Below the pieces are notes generated by a model that saw only the letters and a list, made by a program, of their open reading frames with translations, searched no databases and had not been told where the DNA came from. The translations under genes and the position numbers were made by a program. A stretch of DNA of 64,000 nucleotides from Chryseobacterium geocarposphaerae (GTDB lineage Bacteria > Bacteroidota > Bacteroidia > Flavobacteriales > Weeksellaceae), in assembly GCF_002797535.1 (NCBI RefSeq), contig NZ_PGFD01000001.1, positions 1,302,001-1,366,000 of the forward strand. The letters run 5' to 3'. This document shows positions 41,838 to 51,226 of this stretch, in pieces; the first letter of the stretch is position 1; each line of letters starts with the position of its first letter.

Positions 41838-42338
41838 TTATTTTAAAGCTGCTAAAGCTGCTTCATAATTTGGCTCATGTGCAATTTCTGAAACCTGCTC
41901 CGTATAAACCACTTTATTATTTTCATCGGTAACAATTACAGCACGGCTCAAAAGCCCCTGCATTGGAGAATCAGTGATGGTCACTTCATAATCATCTCCA
42001 AAGCTCCCTCTGAAATCTGAAAGCGTTTCTACATTATTCAAACCTTCAGCTGCACAGAATCTGCCTAAAGCAAAAGGCAGGTCCTTAGAAACATTTATTA
42101 CAACAGTATTTTCTAAATTCGAAGCTTCTTCATTAAATTTTCTTGCAGAAGCCGCGCAAATTCCTGTATCAATAGACGGAAAAATATTGAATACTTTTTT
42201 CTTTCCGTCAAAATTCTCCAGAGTTTTCACGTTCAGTCCGGAATCTACCAGAGCAAAATCCCTGATGGTTGTTCCTACCGATGGAAGACTTCCTATTGTA
42301 TGTATTTCATTTCCTTTTAAAGTAATCGTCGTTGACAT
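41838..42338 (-). CDS. tpx: Thiol peroxidase (Tpx)
   Basis: The 166-aa product is an atypical 2-Cys peroxiredoxin: MSTTITLKGNEIHTIGSLPS, peroxidatic Cys61 in SIDTGICAASARKF and resolving Cys95 in ALGRFCAAEG, the same positions as in E. coli Tpx. It reduces H2O2 and organic peroxides using thioredoxin. The chosen start gives exactly the family length, while an earlier Met eight codons up (42362) is not preferred. It has its own -7 box and a palindrome near the -33 region, and is divergent from the isocitrate dehydrogenase gene. Confidence 0.93.
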   Translation of the reverse strand: MSTTITLKGNEIHTIGSLPSVGTTIRDFALVDSGLNVKTLENFDGKKKVFNIFPSIDTGICAASARKFNEEASNLENTVVINVSKDLPFALGRFCAAEGLNNVETLSDFRGSFGDDYEVTITDSPMQGLLSRAVIVTDENNKVVYTEQVSEIAHEPNYEAALAALK

Positions 42339-42359
42339 AAATTTATTTTTTAAGTTTTT

Positions 42360-42367
42360 CAAATTTA
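42360..42367 (-). promoter_or_regulatory. -7 box (TAAATTTG) of tpx
   Basis: Exact TAnnTTTG match on the minus strand, 21 nt before the tpx ATG. Upstream from it lies a perfect palindrome. Confidence 0.55.
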
Positions 42368-42385
42368 ATCAAAATGATGGGCTTT

Positions 42386-42405
42386 TTAACCTTACAGAAG
42401 GTTAA
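42386..42405. promoter_or_regulatory. Perfect palindrome TTAACCTT-ACAG-AAGGTTAA
   Basis: 8-bp arms with a 4-nt centre, lying about 42 nt upstream of the predicted tpx transcription start and about 60 nt before the icd -7 box. A redox regulator is possible because of tpx; the protein is not identified. Confidence 0.5.
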
Positions 42406-42463
42406 ATTAATCTTAAAATGGAAAATCTTATTTAGGATTAGTCTTAAAAATTTAATTTTTAAC

Positions 42464-42471
42464 TAAATTTG
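42464..42471 (+). promoter_or_regulatory. -7 box (TAAATTTG) of icd
   Basis: Exact TAnnTTTG match, 37 nt before the icd ATG. Confidence 0.5.
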
Positions 42472-42481
42472 TGAGTCTTAA

Positions 42482-44728
<2,247 letters not shown>

Positions 44729-44751
44729 TTTTCGGTTTTGATATAAAAAAG

Positions 44752-44780
44752 AAAAGCTCCTTTTTAAAGGGGCTTTTTTA
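44752..44780 (+). terminator. Intrinsic terminator of icd
   Basis: AGCTCCTT pairs with AAGGGGCT (one G-T pair) with a short loop and is followed by seven T/A-rich bases. Confidence 0.8.
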
Positions 44781-44929
44781 TTTGGAATGGAGATTCATAC
44801 TTTTTTAAACTTATATGAACCACCCCGTCAAAAATTCTTACGAATTTTCTTCATCCCTCCAAGGGAGGGGAATTATAGAGGATGTTTATCATAAAACTAC
44901 CTGAATTTTAAATCGGCATCTATTACCTA

Positions 44930-45265
44930 TTACCTATCTCCCACAATCACTCTTCGGTGCTCTCTTCCCCAATTGATCATTTCCTGAATGATGTTTCCAA
45001 ACGTTCTGCAATATTCTGTAGGTTCATACTCAATTAAAACAGGAGTTTCCGGGTAAACGGTTCGTTTTACCAATTTATTCAGTTCCATATCTTTCAATTC
45101 TTTTGAAAGCATTCTTGTTGTAATTCCGGGGATACTTCTTTCAATTTCACGAAAACGCCTGTTCCCGTTACAGATTGAATTAATTACCGGAATTCTCCAC
45201 TTTCCTCCAATAAAGTAAAGGGTATCCTGCAATGCTCTAAGTTCTTCGGTCTGATCTCTTTCCAT
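44930..45265 (-). CDS. HxlR-family transcriptional regulator
   Basis: The 111-aa product is a winged-helix protein: LYFIGGKWRIPVINSICNGN with the typical G-G-K-W, then RFREIERSIPGITTRMLSKE LKDMELNKLVKRTVYPETP and the wing/C-terminal YEPTEYCRTFGNIIQEMINW. HxlR proteins sense redox or aldehyde stress in many bacteria. The start at MERDQTEELR is chosen because a -7 box (45271-45278) lies just before it; a longer frame (45289) would begin upstream of this promoter. It is divergent from an SDR gene and shares an operator region with it. Confidence 0.9.
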   Translation of the reverse strand: MERDQTEELRALQDTLYFIGGKWRIPVINSICNGNRRFREIERSIPGITTRMLSKELKDMELNKLVKRTVYPETPVLIEYEPTEYCRTFGNIIQEMINWGREHRRVIVGDR

Positions 45266-45270
45266 GTCTG

Positions 45271-45278
45271 CAAAGTTA
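45271..45278 (-). promoter_or_regulatory. -7 box (TAACTTTG) of the hxlR-type gene
   Basis: Exact TAnnTTTG on the minus strand, five bases before ATG, implying a leaderless message. The divergent SDR promoter has the identical octamer. Confidence 0.55.
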
Positions 45279-45284
45279 AATGAT

Positions 45285-45320
45285 ATCATTAATGATACTG
45301 ATATACTCTGTGATACTGAT
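45285..45320. promoter_or_regulatory. Candidate HxlR operator region
   Basis: A 12-bp perfect palindrome ATCATTAATGAT (45285-45296) is followed by TGATACTGAT at 45293-45302 and again at 45311-45320, an 18-bp period direct repeat. It lies upstream of both divergent -7 boxes (45271-45278 minus, 45344-45351 plus). Confidence 0.5.
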
Positions 45321-45343
45321 TACAAAAGTATATCAATTTGAAA

Positions 45344-45351
45344 TAACTTTG
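45344..45351 (+). promoter_or_regulatory. -7 box (TAACTTTG) of the SDR gene
   Basis: Exact TAnnTTTG, 17 nt before the SDR ATG and identical to the divergent hxlR box. Confidence 0.55.
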
Positions 45352-45368
45352 TCAAAAATTTTAAAGAA

Positions 45369-46115
45369 ATGAATAAATTTAATAACAAACTAGCCATTGT
45401 AACAGGCGGTAACAGCGGAATCGGGTATGCAACCGCAAAAGAATTATTGGCAGAAGGTGCACAAGTAATCATCACAGGAAGACGAAAAGAAGCCGTTGAA
45501 AGAGCAGCAGAAGAATTGGGAGCAATCTCATTTGTGGCAGACCAAGCTAAGCTAGAGGACATTGATGCCTTAAAAAAAGAAGTTGAGGCGCAATACGGAA
45601 AAGTGGATATTTTATTTATCAATGCCGGAATTACAGGTGGCTTAGTTCCTATTGAAAATATGTCTGTTGAAAATTTTGATAATGTAATGAATATTAATTT
45701 CAGAGGAGCCTATTTCACTTTAAGCAAATTCATTCCTTTGTTGAACGATGGGGCTTCTGTTGTAGTTTTATCATCCATTGTAGCTTCAACTTATAAACCC
45801 AACAGTTCGGTGTATCAGGCGAGTAAAGCAGCTTTAAATTCTATAGCAAAAACAGCAGCAGCAGAATTAGCACCACGAAAAATCCGTGTCAATATGGTAA
45901 GTCCCGGACCAACAAAAACCGAAATCATGAATAAAGCAGGCTTAGACGAAAACACTTTAAGTGGTTTAACGGATTATCTCATCAATGAAATTCCGTTAAA
46001 AAAAATGGGAACTGCAGAAGATGTCGCCAAACTCGTAACTTATTTATCAGATGATGCTCATTCAAGTTTTATCACCGGAACAGAAATCATTGTAGACGGA
46101 GGAATGATTTTATAA
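45369..46115 (+). CDS. Short-chain dehydrogenase/reductase
   Basis: The 248-aa product is a classical SDR with all canonical motifs: TGGNSGIG (residues 10-17), NAGI, catalytic SSIVASTYKPNSSVYQASK (Ser and Y-x-x-x-K) and the RVNMVSPGP end. It uses NAD(P)H for carbonyl or alcohol substrates. Divergent from the HxlR-type regulator and sharing an operator region, it is the likely target gene; such pairs often respond to reactive carbonyls or electrophiles. It differs from the atypical SDR at 9965, which lacks the Tyr. Confidence 0.92.
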   Translation: MNKFNNKLAIVTGGNSGIGYATAKELLAEGAQVIITGRRKEAVERAAEELGAISFVADQAKLEDIDALKKEVEAQYGKVDILFINAGITGGLVPIENMSVENFDNVMNINFRGAYFTLSKFIPLLNDGASVVVLSSIVASTYKPNSSVYQASKAALNSIAKTAAAELAPRKIRVNMVSPGPTKTEIMNKAGLDENTLSGLTDYLINEIPLKKMGTAEDVAKLVTYLSDDAHSSFITGTEIIVDGGMIL

Positions 46116-46136
46116 TCTAAATTTCTTATCCCTTGG

Positions 46137-46179
46137 AATGCGGCGGCTGGAAGTTTTTCAAACTTCCAGCCGCCGCATT
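46137..46179. repeat. GC-rich 20-bp hairpin with 3-nt loop
   Basis: Arms 46137-46156 and 46160-46179 pair perfectly (core CGGCGGCTGGAAG/CTTCCAGCCGCCG), loop TTC. It follows the SDR stop and probably ends that transcript, with a short T/C tail. Confidence 0.85.
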
Positions 46180-46209
46180 TTCCTCTTCAACATTCAACTT
46201 CAAAAATTC

Positions 46210-46240
46210 CACATTCACCTTTCGATTTGTCCGGTTCACC
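46210..46240 (+). promoter_or_regulatory. Candidate LytTR operator A (before the haem/P460 gene)
   Basis: CACATTCACC (46210-46219) and CCGGTTCACC (46231-46240) form direct repeats 21 bp apart with spacer TTTCGATTTGT. A nearly identical arrangement lies at 49682. The right repeat ends 34 nt before the -7 box, the same as in site B. Confidence 0.65.
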
Positions 46241-46273
46241 TAATTCAGGATTTTAAAACCTTCTTCAAGTCCC

Positions 46274-46281
46274 TATTTTTG
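46274..46281 (+). promoter_or_regulatory. -7 box (TATTTTTG) of the haem/P460 gene
   Basis: Exact TAnnTTTG, 20 nt before the ATG and in fixed distance to the repeat pair. Confidence 0.6.
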
Positions 46282-46301
46282 GTCCATAAAAAATCAATAT
46301 T

Positions 46302-47288
46302 ATGGACTCAGTAAAGAAAAAAAGAAACGTAAATCTCATTGCTACAGTATTTTTAGCAATCCTGGGAATATTCGGAATTTTACAGCTTTTCAATAAGCCA
46401 ATAGAAGGAAAATCTGTTTCAAAAAAAATTGAAGCGCCCCGTGAGGTTCTCGCTATTCTGGAAAACTCATGCTTTGCCTGTCATTCCAATGAACAAAAAT
46501 TGAGTTGGTATGATAAAATTGCACCAATCTCTTGGAGTGTGGATAAAGATGTAAAGAGAGCGAGAGAAGTTCTTAATTTTTCAAAATGGGATTATTATTC
46601 TGCCGGTGAGCACAAAGGAAGAATGTATGCAATTCTTAATATGATGCAAAGCGGAAAGATGCCGCTTCATGAATATACGCTGCTTCACCCATCTGCAAAG
46701 ATCACTCCTGAAAATATTGAAACGATAAGAAAATATACACTTTCACTTTCCGGTGTTGCTCCCACAAAAAATGAAGTGAAAGACATTCATCAGAATACTG
46801 AAACATCAGAAAAAATGACCCCATCAAAATTTCCGGTTTCTCCCAATGGTATAAAATATACGGATGAATACAAAAAATGGAAAGTCATCAGCTTGAGCAC
46901 TCTTTTTGACAATTCAATCCGTGCTATTTACGGAAATGACATTGCGGTAAAAGCCATCGAAACAGAAAATTTTCATCCCTGGCCAGACGGAAGTGTTGTC
47001 GTAAAATCTGTGTGGAAACAAGAAAATTCAGCCAATGGAGAAATCAGAGCCGGAGACTTTGTGAATGCTCAGTTCATGGTTAAAGATTCTAAAAAATACA
47101 CCGATACTGAAGGTTGGGGATTTGCAAAATTTTCAGGAAATGATCTTCATCCGACAGGAAAAACAGCCTCATTCGCAAAAGAATCGTGCATTGCCTGTCA
47201 CAGACAATTAGCCGAAAAAACAGGCTACCTGTTTGATGTTCCTATGAAAATAAATACCGAAAGATTAATTAAAAACCTACAGAAATAA
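46302..47288 (+). CDS. Membrane-anchored haem-binding/cytochrome P460-like protein
   Basis: The 328-aa product has a membrane anchor (about 11-30), then a haem-binding domain with CFACH (57-61) in ENSCFACHSNEQKLSWYDKI, and a C-terminal P460-type domain from about residue 170 (YTDEYKKWKVISLSTLFDNS IRAIYGND, GWGFAKFSG) ending in CIACH (296-300). Both C-x-x-C-H motifs are covalent haem sites. P460 domains oxidise or bind small nitrogen compounds in known cases, but no substrate is shown here. The next lipoprotein gene overlaps its stop by one base. Confidence 0.85.
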   Translation: MDSVKKKRNVNLIATVFLAILGIFGILQLFNKPIEGKSVSKKIEAPREVLAILENSCFACHSNEQKLSWYDKIAPISWSVDKDVKRAREVLNFSKWDYYSAGEHKGRMYAILNMMQSGKMPLHEYTLLHPSAKITPENIETIRKYTLSLSGVAPTKNEVKDIHQNTETSEKMTPSKFPVSPNGIKYTDEYKKWKVISLSTLFDNSIRAIYGNDIAVKAIETENFHPWPDGSVVVKSVWKQENSANGEIRAGDFVNAQFMVKDSKKYTDTEGWGFAKFSGNDLHPTGKTASFAKESCIACHRQLAEKTGYLFDVPMKINTERLIKNLQK

Positions 47289-47728
47289 TGAAAAAAATAT
47301 TCCTAATCATCGTATCAATTTGTGCCATATTCACTGCCTGCAAAATAGATGAACCTGATAAAGACTTAAAACGAATAGTTTTTGATCCCGGAAATTTACA
47401 ATTCATCTCGACCTCATTAAATCCAACCAAAGAAACTTCATCCGCATTATATGGAAATCAGGAAGCTTTGAATTCTTTAATGAATGGAAATCATCAGCCA
47501 GATCCCAATTCTGAATTTAAACTGGTTACCTGGAAATACCATGAAAATCCGCAGTACATCGGAGGAACCATCACAGGAGAACTGCTAAGTATAGAAACTC
47601 TCAGCGTTGATAAAAACGGAAATATTTCCTACAAGATTCAAAATTCTTCAGAAAAAGAAAAAATCCAGCCGAATAAAAAGGAAAGAATACAATATATTTT
47701 GAGTTACAAGCCTGTCGTAAGACCTTAA
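47288..47728 (+). CDS. Hypothetical lipoprotein coupled to the haem/P460 gene
   Basis: The 146-aa product has a lipoprotein signal (MKKIFLIIVSICAIFTAC) with the cysteine after FTA. The mature part contains NSLMNGNHQPDPNSEFKLVT and WKYHENPQYIGGTITGELLS, a beta-rich segment with several aromatic residues, then a Lys/Glu-rich tail. It shares its start codon with the stop of the haem/P460 gene (TAATG), so translation is coupled and the two probably act in the same complex on the outer face of the membrane. Family not recognised. Confidence 0.75.
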   Translation: MKKIFLIIVSICAIFTACKIDEPDKDLKRIVFDPGNLQFISTSLNPTKETSSALYGNQEALNSLMNGNHQPDPNSEFKLVTWKYHENPQYIGGTITGELLSIETLSVDKNGNISYKIQNSSEKEKIQPNKKERIQYILSYKPVVRP

Positions 47729-47864
47729 ATAAAAGTAAAAATGAAATCTGAAAGTCTGGAGTTGAAAAATCAGCTCCGGATTTTTGGGTGAAATGTAAAT
47801 TATCAATTCACTATTACATTCAAAGCATTTTACCTACCTTAACACCTTAAAATCCGCAGTTGTC

Positions 47865-48881
47865 ATGCAACAACAAAAAATAAAAATCTCACAGGCCGTC
47901 ATTTGGATAAGTTCCCTGTTTTTGGGAATATTATCTTCAGTTCCGCAATTGGCTTCCCATGCATTCAACTGGGAAGAAGCGGTAGTGAATTCAGCTATAA
48001 CGGCTACATTTTCAGTGATGATGTGGTACCTCAATATTTATATGCTGAACCGGAATTCAGGAAAAAGACGTCAAAATATTTCCTACTCAAGGCTCATGGT
48101 TGTTCTCGTTTTTGGAATGGTAGTGATGCTTGGTTTGGCATGGATTCAGCAGCTTATCTTATCGCATATTAATTTTGGTCCGACCATGTTAATGATCGAA
48201 GTTCGAGGAATTCTAATTAACCTTGTATGTTATATGTTCCTCACTTTATTGCAAAATAATTATGCCGGACAACAGGTTCAGCTTGAGCTGGAAAAAGTGA
48301 AAAGCGACAATCTCGGTGCCCAGTTTGAGTTATTAAAACAACAGATCAATCCGCATTTTCTTTTTAACAGTTTAAATACATTAAAATCTATGGCAGAAAC
48401 AAATGATTCTGAAACCGTAGATTTCATCATGAAGCTTTCTGATTTTTACAGATTTACCCTGGAAAGCAGAAAATTGGATCTAATTACGGTTCAGGAAGAA
48501 ATGAAAATTATCGATTCGTATATTTTTCTACAAAAAGCCCGTTTTGGCGAAGGAATTACACTTACCCAAGAATTAAATGAAGATGTCATAAAAACATTAA
48601 TTCCGCCTTTCACATTACAATTATTAGTAGAAAACTGTATTAAGCACAATATTGTTTCACAAAGCAAACCTTTGCACATCAAAATCTATAATTCTGAAAA
48701 TAAAATCGTTATCGAAAATCCAATTCAGAAAAAAATGACCATTGAAGATTCATTAGGAATCGGACTTGATAATGTAAAATTACGTTATCAGCATCTGCTA
48801 GAACAGGAAATTGAAATTAATTCCGATGAAAAAACCTTCCAAATAAAACTTCCTCTTATCCATGAATATAATCATTATTGA
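47865..48881 (+). CDS. LytS-type membrane sensor histidine kinase
   Basis: The 338-aa product has four membrane helices in residues 10-130, then the phospho-acceptor segment FELLKQQINPHFLFNSLNTL and ATPase motifs LQLLVENCIKHNIV and SLGIGLDNVKLRYQHLLE. It should phosphorylate the LytTR regulator whose gene overlaps by 20 nt. It lies between two probable target units with the same 21-bp-period repeats. Ligand unknown. It is paralogous to the kinase at 15387 (same layout and motifs). Confidence 0.92.
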   Translation: MQQQKIKISQAVIWISSLFLGILSSVPQLASHAFNWEEAVVNSAITATFSVMMWYLNIYMLNRNSGKRRQNISYSRLMVVLVFGMVVMLGLAWIQQLILSHINFGPTMLMIEVRGILINLVCYMFLTLLQNNYAGQQVQLELEKVKSDNLGAQFELLKQQINPHFLFNSLNTLKSMAETNDSETVDFIMKLSDFYRFTLESRKLDLITVQEEMKIIDSYIFLQKARFGEGITLTQELNEDVIKTLIPPFTLQLLVENCIKHNIVSQSKPLHIKIYNSENKIVIENPIQKKMTIEDSLGIGLDNVKLRYQHLLEQEIEINSDEKTFQIKLPLIHEYNHY

Positions 48882-49626
48882 AGACGAATTCAGAGCCGCA
48901 AAATCCCTTCAGAACTTAATCGCAGAATTAAAACCTGAAGCAAGAATCATTGGAGTTTACGACAGTATTGAAATGAGCATTGAAGCTCTGAAAGACAGCA
49001 AACCCGATCTTATTTTCATGGATATCCATTTGTCAGACGGACTATCCTTTGAAATCTTCAAGCAGGTCGAAATCACCTGTCCTGTGGTTTTTTGTACTGC
49101 TTTCGATCAATATATGCTCGATGCTTTTAAAAGTAAAGGTGTCGATTATGTTTTGAAACCATTTTCACGTGAAGATATTGCCGAAGCTTTCCGAAAGGTT
49201 GACGAATTAAAGAAATTCTTCCAGAAAACAGAACTTCCTGAACTGGAAGCTCTTTTACAGAAAATTACACAACCCCAAACTCCTGCAAAATCAAGTTTTT
49301 TGGTTTTTAAAAATCAAAAATATACTACCATTCCAACGGAAAATATTGCGTATTTCTTTATTCATAATGAAATTACGCATCTTATGACCTTTGACAAGCA
49401 ACAGTTTCAGCTTACCCAAACTCTGGGACAAATTGCCGAACAGGTTTCTCAAAAACAGTTTTTCAGAGTCAACAGGCAATACATCATCAATTTCAGTGCA
49501 ATCAAAGAAATGGAGCATTATTTTCAGAGAAAAATCCTTGTGAAATTAACCGTTGAAACTCCTGAACAGCTCCTAATCAATAAAGAGAAATCCCACAGTT
49601 TTTTCACCTGGCTGGAAGACCGTTAA
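48862..49626 (+). CDS. LytTR-family response regulator
   Basis: The 254-aa product has a receiver domain (MNIIIIEDEFRAAKSLQNLI; phospho-acceptor Asp in PDLIFMDIHLSDG near residue 54; Lys in VDYVLKPF) and a LytTR domain from about residue 145 (SSFLVFKNQKYTTIPTENIA ... FFRVNRQYIINFSAIKEMEH). The overlap with the kinase (20 nt) suggests coupled synthesis. Predicted to bind the direct-repeat sites at 46210 and 49682 on both sides, controlling the haem/P460 unit and the DUF1223 unit (inference from identical site geometry). Confidence 0.92.
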   Translation: MNIIIIEDEFRAAKSLQNLIAELKPEARIIGVYDSIEMSIEALKDSKPDLIFMDIHLSDGLSFEIFKQVEITCPVVFCTAFDQYMLDAFKSKGVDYVLKPFSREDIAEAFRKVDELKKFFQKTELPELEALLQKITQPQTPAKSSFLVFKNQKYTTIPTENIAYFFIHNEITHLMTFDKQQFQLTQTLGQIAEQVSQKQFFRVNRQYIINFSAIKEMEHYFQRKILVKLTVETPEQLLINKEKSHSFFTWLEDR

Positions 49627-49681
49627 GACCTCAAACTTTCATCTTTCAACTTCTTGCTAAAAATCTTAAGTTTATAAAATA

Positions 49682-49712
49682 CAGGTTCACCATTCATTTT
49701 GTCCGGTTGAAC
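49682..49712 (+). promoter_or_regulatory. Candidate LytTR operator B (before the DUF1223 gene)
   Basis: CAGGTTCACC (49682-49691) and CCGGTTGAAC (49703-49712) are direct repeats 21 bp apart with spacer ATTCATTTTGT. Compared with site A, 8 of 10 bases of the first and 8 of 10 bases of the second repeat agree, and much of the spacer does too. Confidence 0.65.
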
Positions 49713-49745
49713 CTTTTTTGTATTCTTTCGCCCCGGAAAGGTATC

Positions 49746-49753
49746 TACTTTTG
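49746..49753 (+). promoter_or_regulatory. -7 box (TACTTTTG) of the DUF1223 gene
   Basis: Exact TAnnTTTG, 17 nt before the ATG and 34 nt from the end of operator B, as at site A. Confidence 0.6.
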
Positions 49754-49770
49754 AATCAAAATTAAAAGAA

Positions 49771-50544
49771 ATGATACTAAAAAATCTAATAGGAACGGTA
49801 GTTTTCATAGCATTGATGTTCACCGTATCCGCGTTCGTTTACCAAGAAAATAAAAAAACGGCACCACAAAGTACCTCAACAAACAATAACGGATTTGCCG
49901 TATTGGAATTATTCACTTCCGAAGGCTGTTCAAGCTGTCCTCCTGCAGATAAGTTAATGGGGGAAATCGAAGAAAAATACAAAGATCAGCCAGTTTATAT
50001 CCTCTCTTATCACGTGGATTACTGGAATCATCTGGGCTGGAAGGATAAGTTCAGCAGTGCAGAAAATTCCAAACGCCAACAACAATATGCCCAGATTTTA
50101 CATTCACAGGTTTACACGCCACAATTGATCGTAAATGGTAAAAAGGAACTTATAGGTTCTGATCAGGATGCGGTAGAAAGTTCAATCCAAACCGCTTTAT
50201 TGAATTCCAATAACGCTAAAATCGATCTGTCTGCAAAGGTTACTGAGAAAGAAATTAATGTAAACTTTAAAACTTCAGAAAGTAATTCTCAAAATAAATT
50301 GTTCATCACTTTGGTTGAAAAAAAAACCTCTACCAACGTACAAAGAGGTGAAAATGAAGGCCGTCATCTGATTCACTGGCAAATTGTTCATCAACAGAAT
50401 CAAATTGCTTTAAAAAACTCTACGGCAGGAACAACAAACTTCAAACTTCCGGAAAATTTCAACATGAATAACTGGGAAATTATCGGAATGATCCAGAATA
50501 TGAAATCAGGAGAAATTCTTGGTTCCGCAAAAGTTTCTTTCTAA
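49771..50544 (+). CDS. DUF1223 thioredoxin-like secreted protein
   Basis: The 257-aa product has an N-terminal membrane/signal segment and the DUF1223 core: AVLELFTSEGCSSCPPADKL with C-S-S-C (Cys53 and Cys56), then YILSYHVDYWNHLGWKDKFS and YTPQLIVNGKKELIGSDQDA. The fold is thioredoxin-like and the C-x-x-C suggests thiol redox activity outside the cytoplasm. A DoxX-type protein gene follows 130 nt downstream. Its promoter shares operator geometry with the haem/P460 gene, so both are probably controlled by the LytTR system between them. Confidence 0.85.
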   Translation: MILKNLIGTVVFIALMFTVSAFVYQENKKTAPQSTSTNNNGFAVLELFTSEGCSSCPPADKLMGEIEEKYKDQPVYILSYHVDYWNHLGWKDKFSSAENSKRQQQYAQILHSQVYTPQLIVNGKKELIGSDQDAVESSIQTALLNSNNAKIDLSAKVTEKEINVNFKTSESNSQNKLFITLVEKKTSTNVQRGENEGRHLIHWQIVHQQNQIALKNSTAGTTNFKLPENFNMNNWEIIGMIQNMKSGEILGSAKVSF

Positions 50545-50551
50545 GACTCTT

Positions 50552-50624
50552 CTGCCATTCTGAATGGAGCGAAATGAAGAATCTATTATTAAAGTTATGA
50601 TTCTTCCTTCGTTAAAATGGCAGG
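50552..50624. repeat. Interspersed repeat family R (diverged copy)
   Basis: CTGCCATTCTGAATGGAGCG ... GATTCTTCCTTCGTTAAAAT form inverted arms of about 25 bp with mismatches. Lies between the DUF1223 and DoxX genes. It resembles the perfect copy at 40328 with GTCATTCTGA changed. Confidence 0.6.
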
Positions 50625-50674
50625 AATTTGTAAAAATCATTATAAAAAATATTAACAACTTAAAACAATAAAAA

Positions 50675-51067
50675 ATGGAAACAAAAACAGCAAAAATCAT
50701 CTTTTGGTCAGGCGCAATCTTTATATCACTTTGGTTTGGAGCAAGCGGCTTCTTTGAACTGACAAAAAATCCGGTAGTTTGGAATATCACTCAACAATTA
50801 GGTTATCCACCGCATTTCATTTATATTTTAGGTGTATTTAAATTATCCGGAATTATCGTTTTACTGATTCCTAACAGATTCTTAAGATTAAAGGAATGGG
50901 TATTTGCAGGAATGTTCTTTGATATTATATTCGCCTTTTTCTCCAAAATTGCAGTGCTTGGTTTTCCGGCAACCATTGATGCCATTGTGGCCTTCACAGT
51001 ACTTTCTATAACCTATTTTATGTTTAGAAGAATCTATGATCAGAAATTAGTGTTAGAAAGAATTTAA
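50675..51067 (+). CDS. DoxX-like membrane protein
   Basis: The 130-aa product has four predicted membrane segments (KIIFWSGAIFISLWFGASGF; FIYILGVFKLSGIIVLLIPN; WVFAGMFFDIIFAFFSKIAV; AIVAFTVLSITYFMFRRIYD), with P-x-H-F-I-Y-I-L-G-x-x-K-L as in DoxX-like proteins. It is shorter than the 152-aa DoxX protein at 32973 and is likely a different subgroup. With the DUF1223 gene it suggests a membrane thiol-redox unit. Shared transcription is likely but a repeat lies between them. Confidence 0.75.
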   Translation: METKTAKIIFWSGAIFISLWFGASGFFELTKNPVVWNITQQLGYPPHFIYILGVFKLSGIIVLLIPNRFLRLKEWVFAGMFFDIIFAFFSKIAVLGFPATIDAIVAFTVLSITYFMFRRIYDQKLVLERI

Positions 51068-51135
51068 AGTAAAAATAAAACTCATCCGTCTTTTATAAAA
51101 CAAATATCAACTTTTCAAATTACTTATGTAAAAAT

Positions 51136-51162
51136 AAAACCTCTCAACATCTGAGAGGTTTT
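51136..51162. terminator. Intrinsic terminator between convergent genes
   Basis: AACCTCTCA and TGAGAGGTT pair over 9 bp with loop ACATC, followed by T-rich sequence. Serves the DoxX-like gene; the A-rich side may also end the convergent MFS gene. Confidence 0.8.
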
Positions 51163-51226
51163 ATTGTAGAAAATTATAAATAGAAAAATATAAATATTGA
51201 TGTCAACCATTAAAATTTATGCGAAA

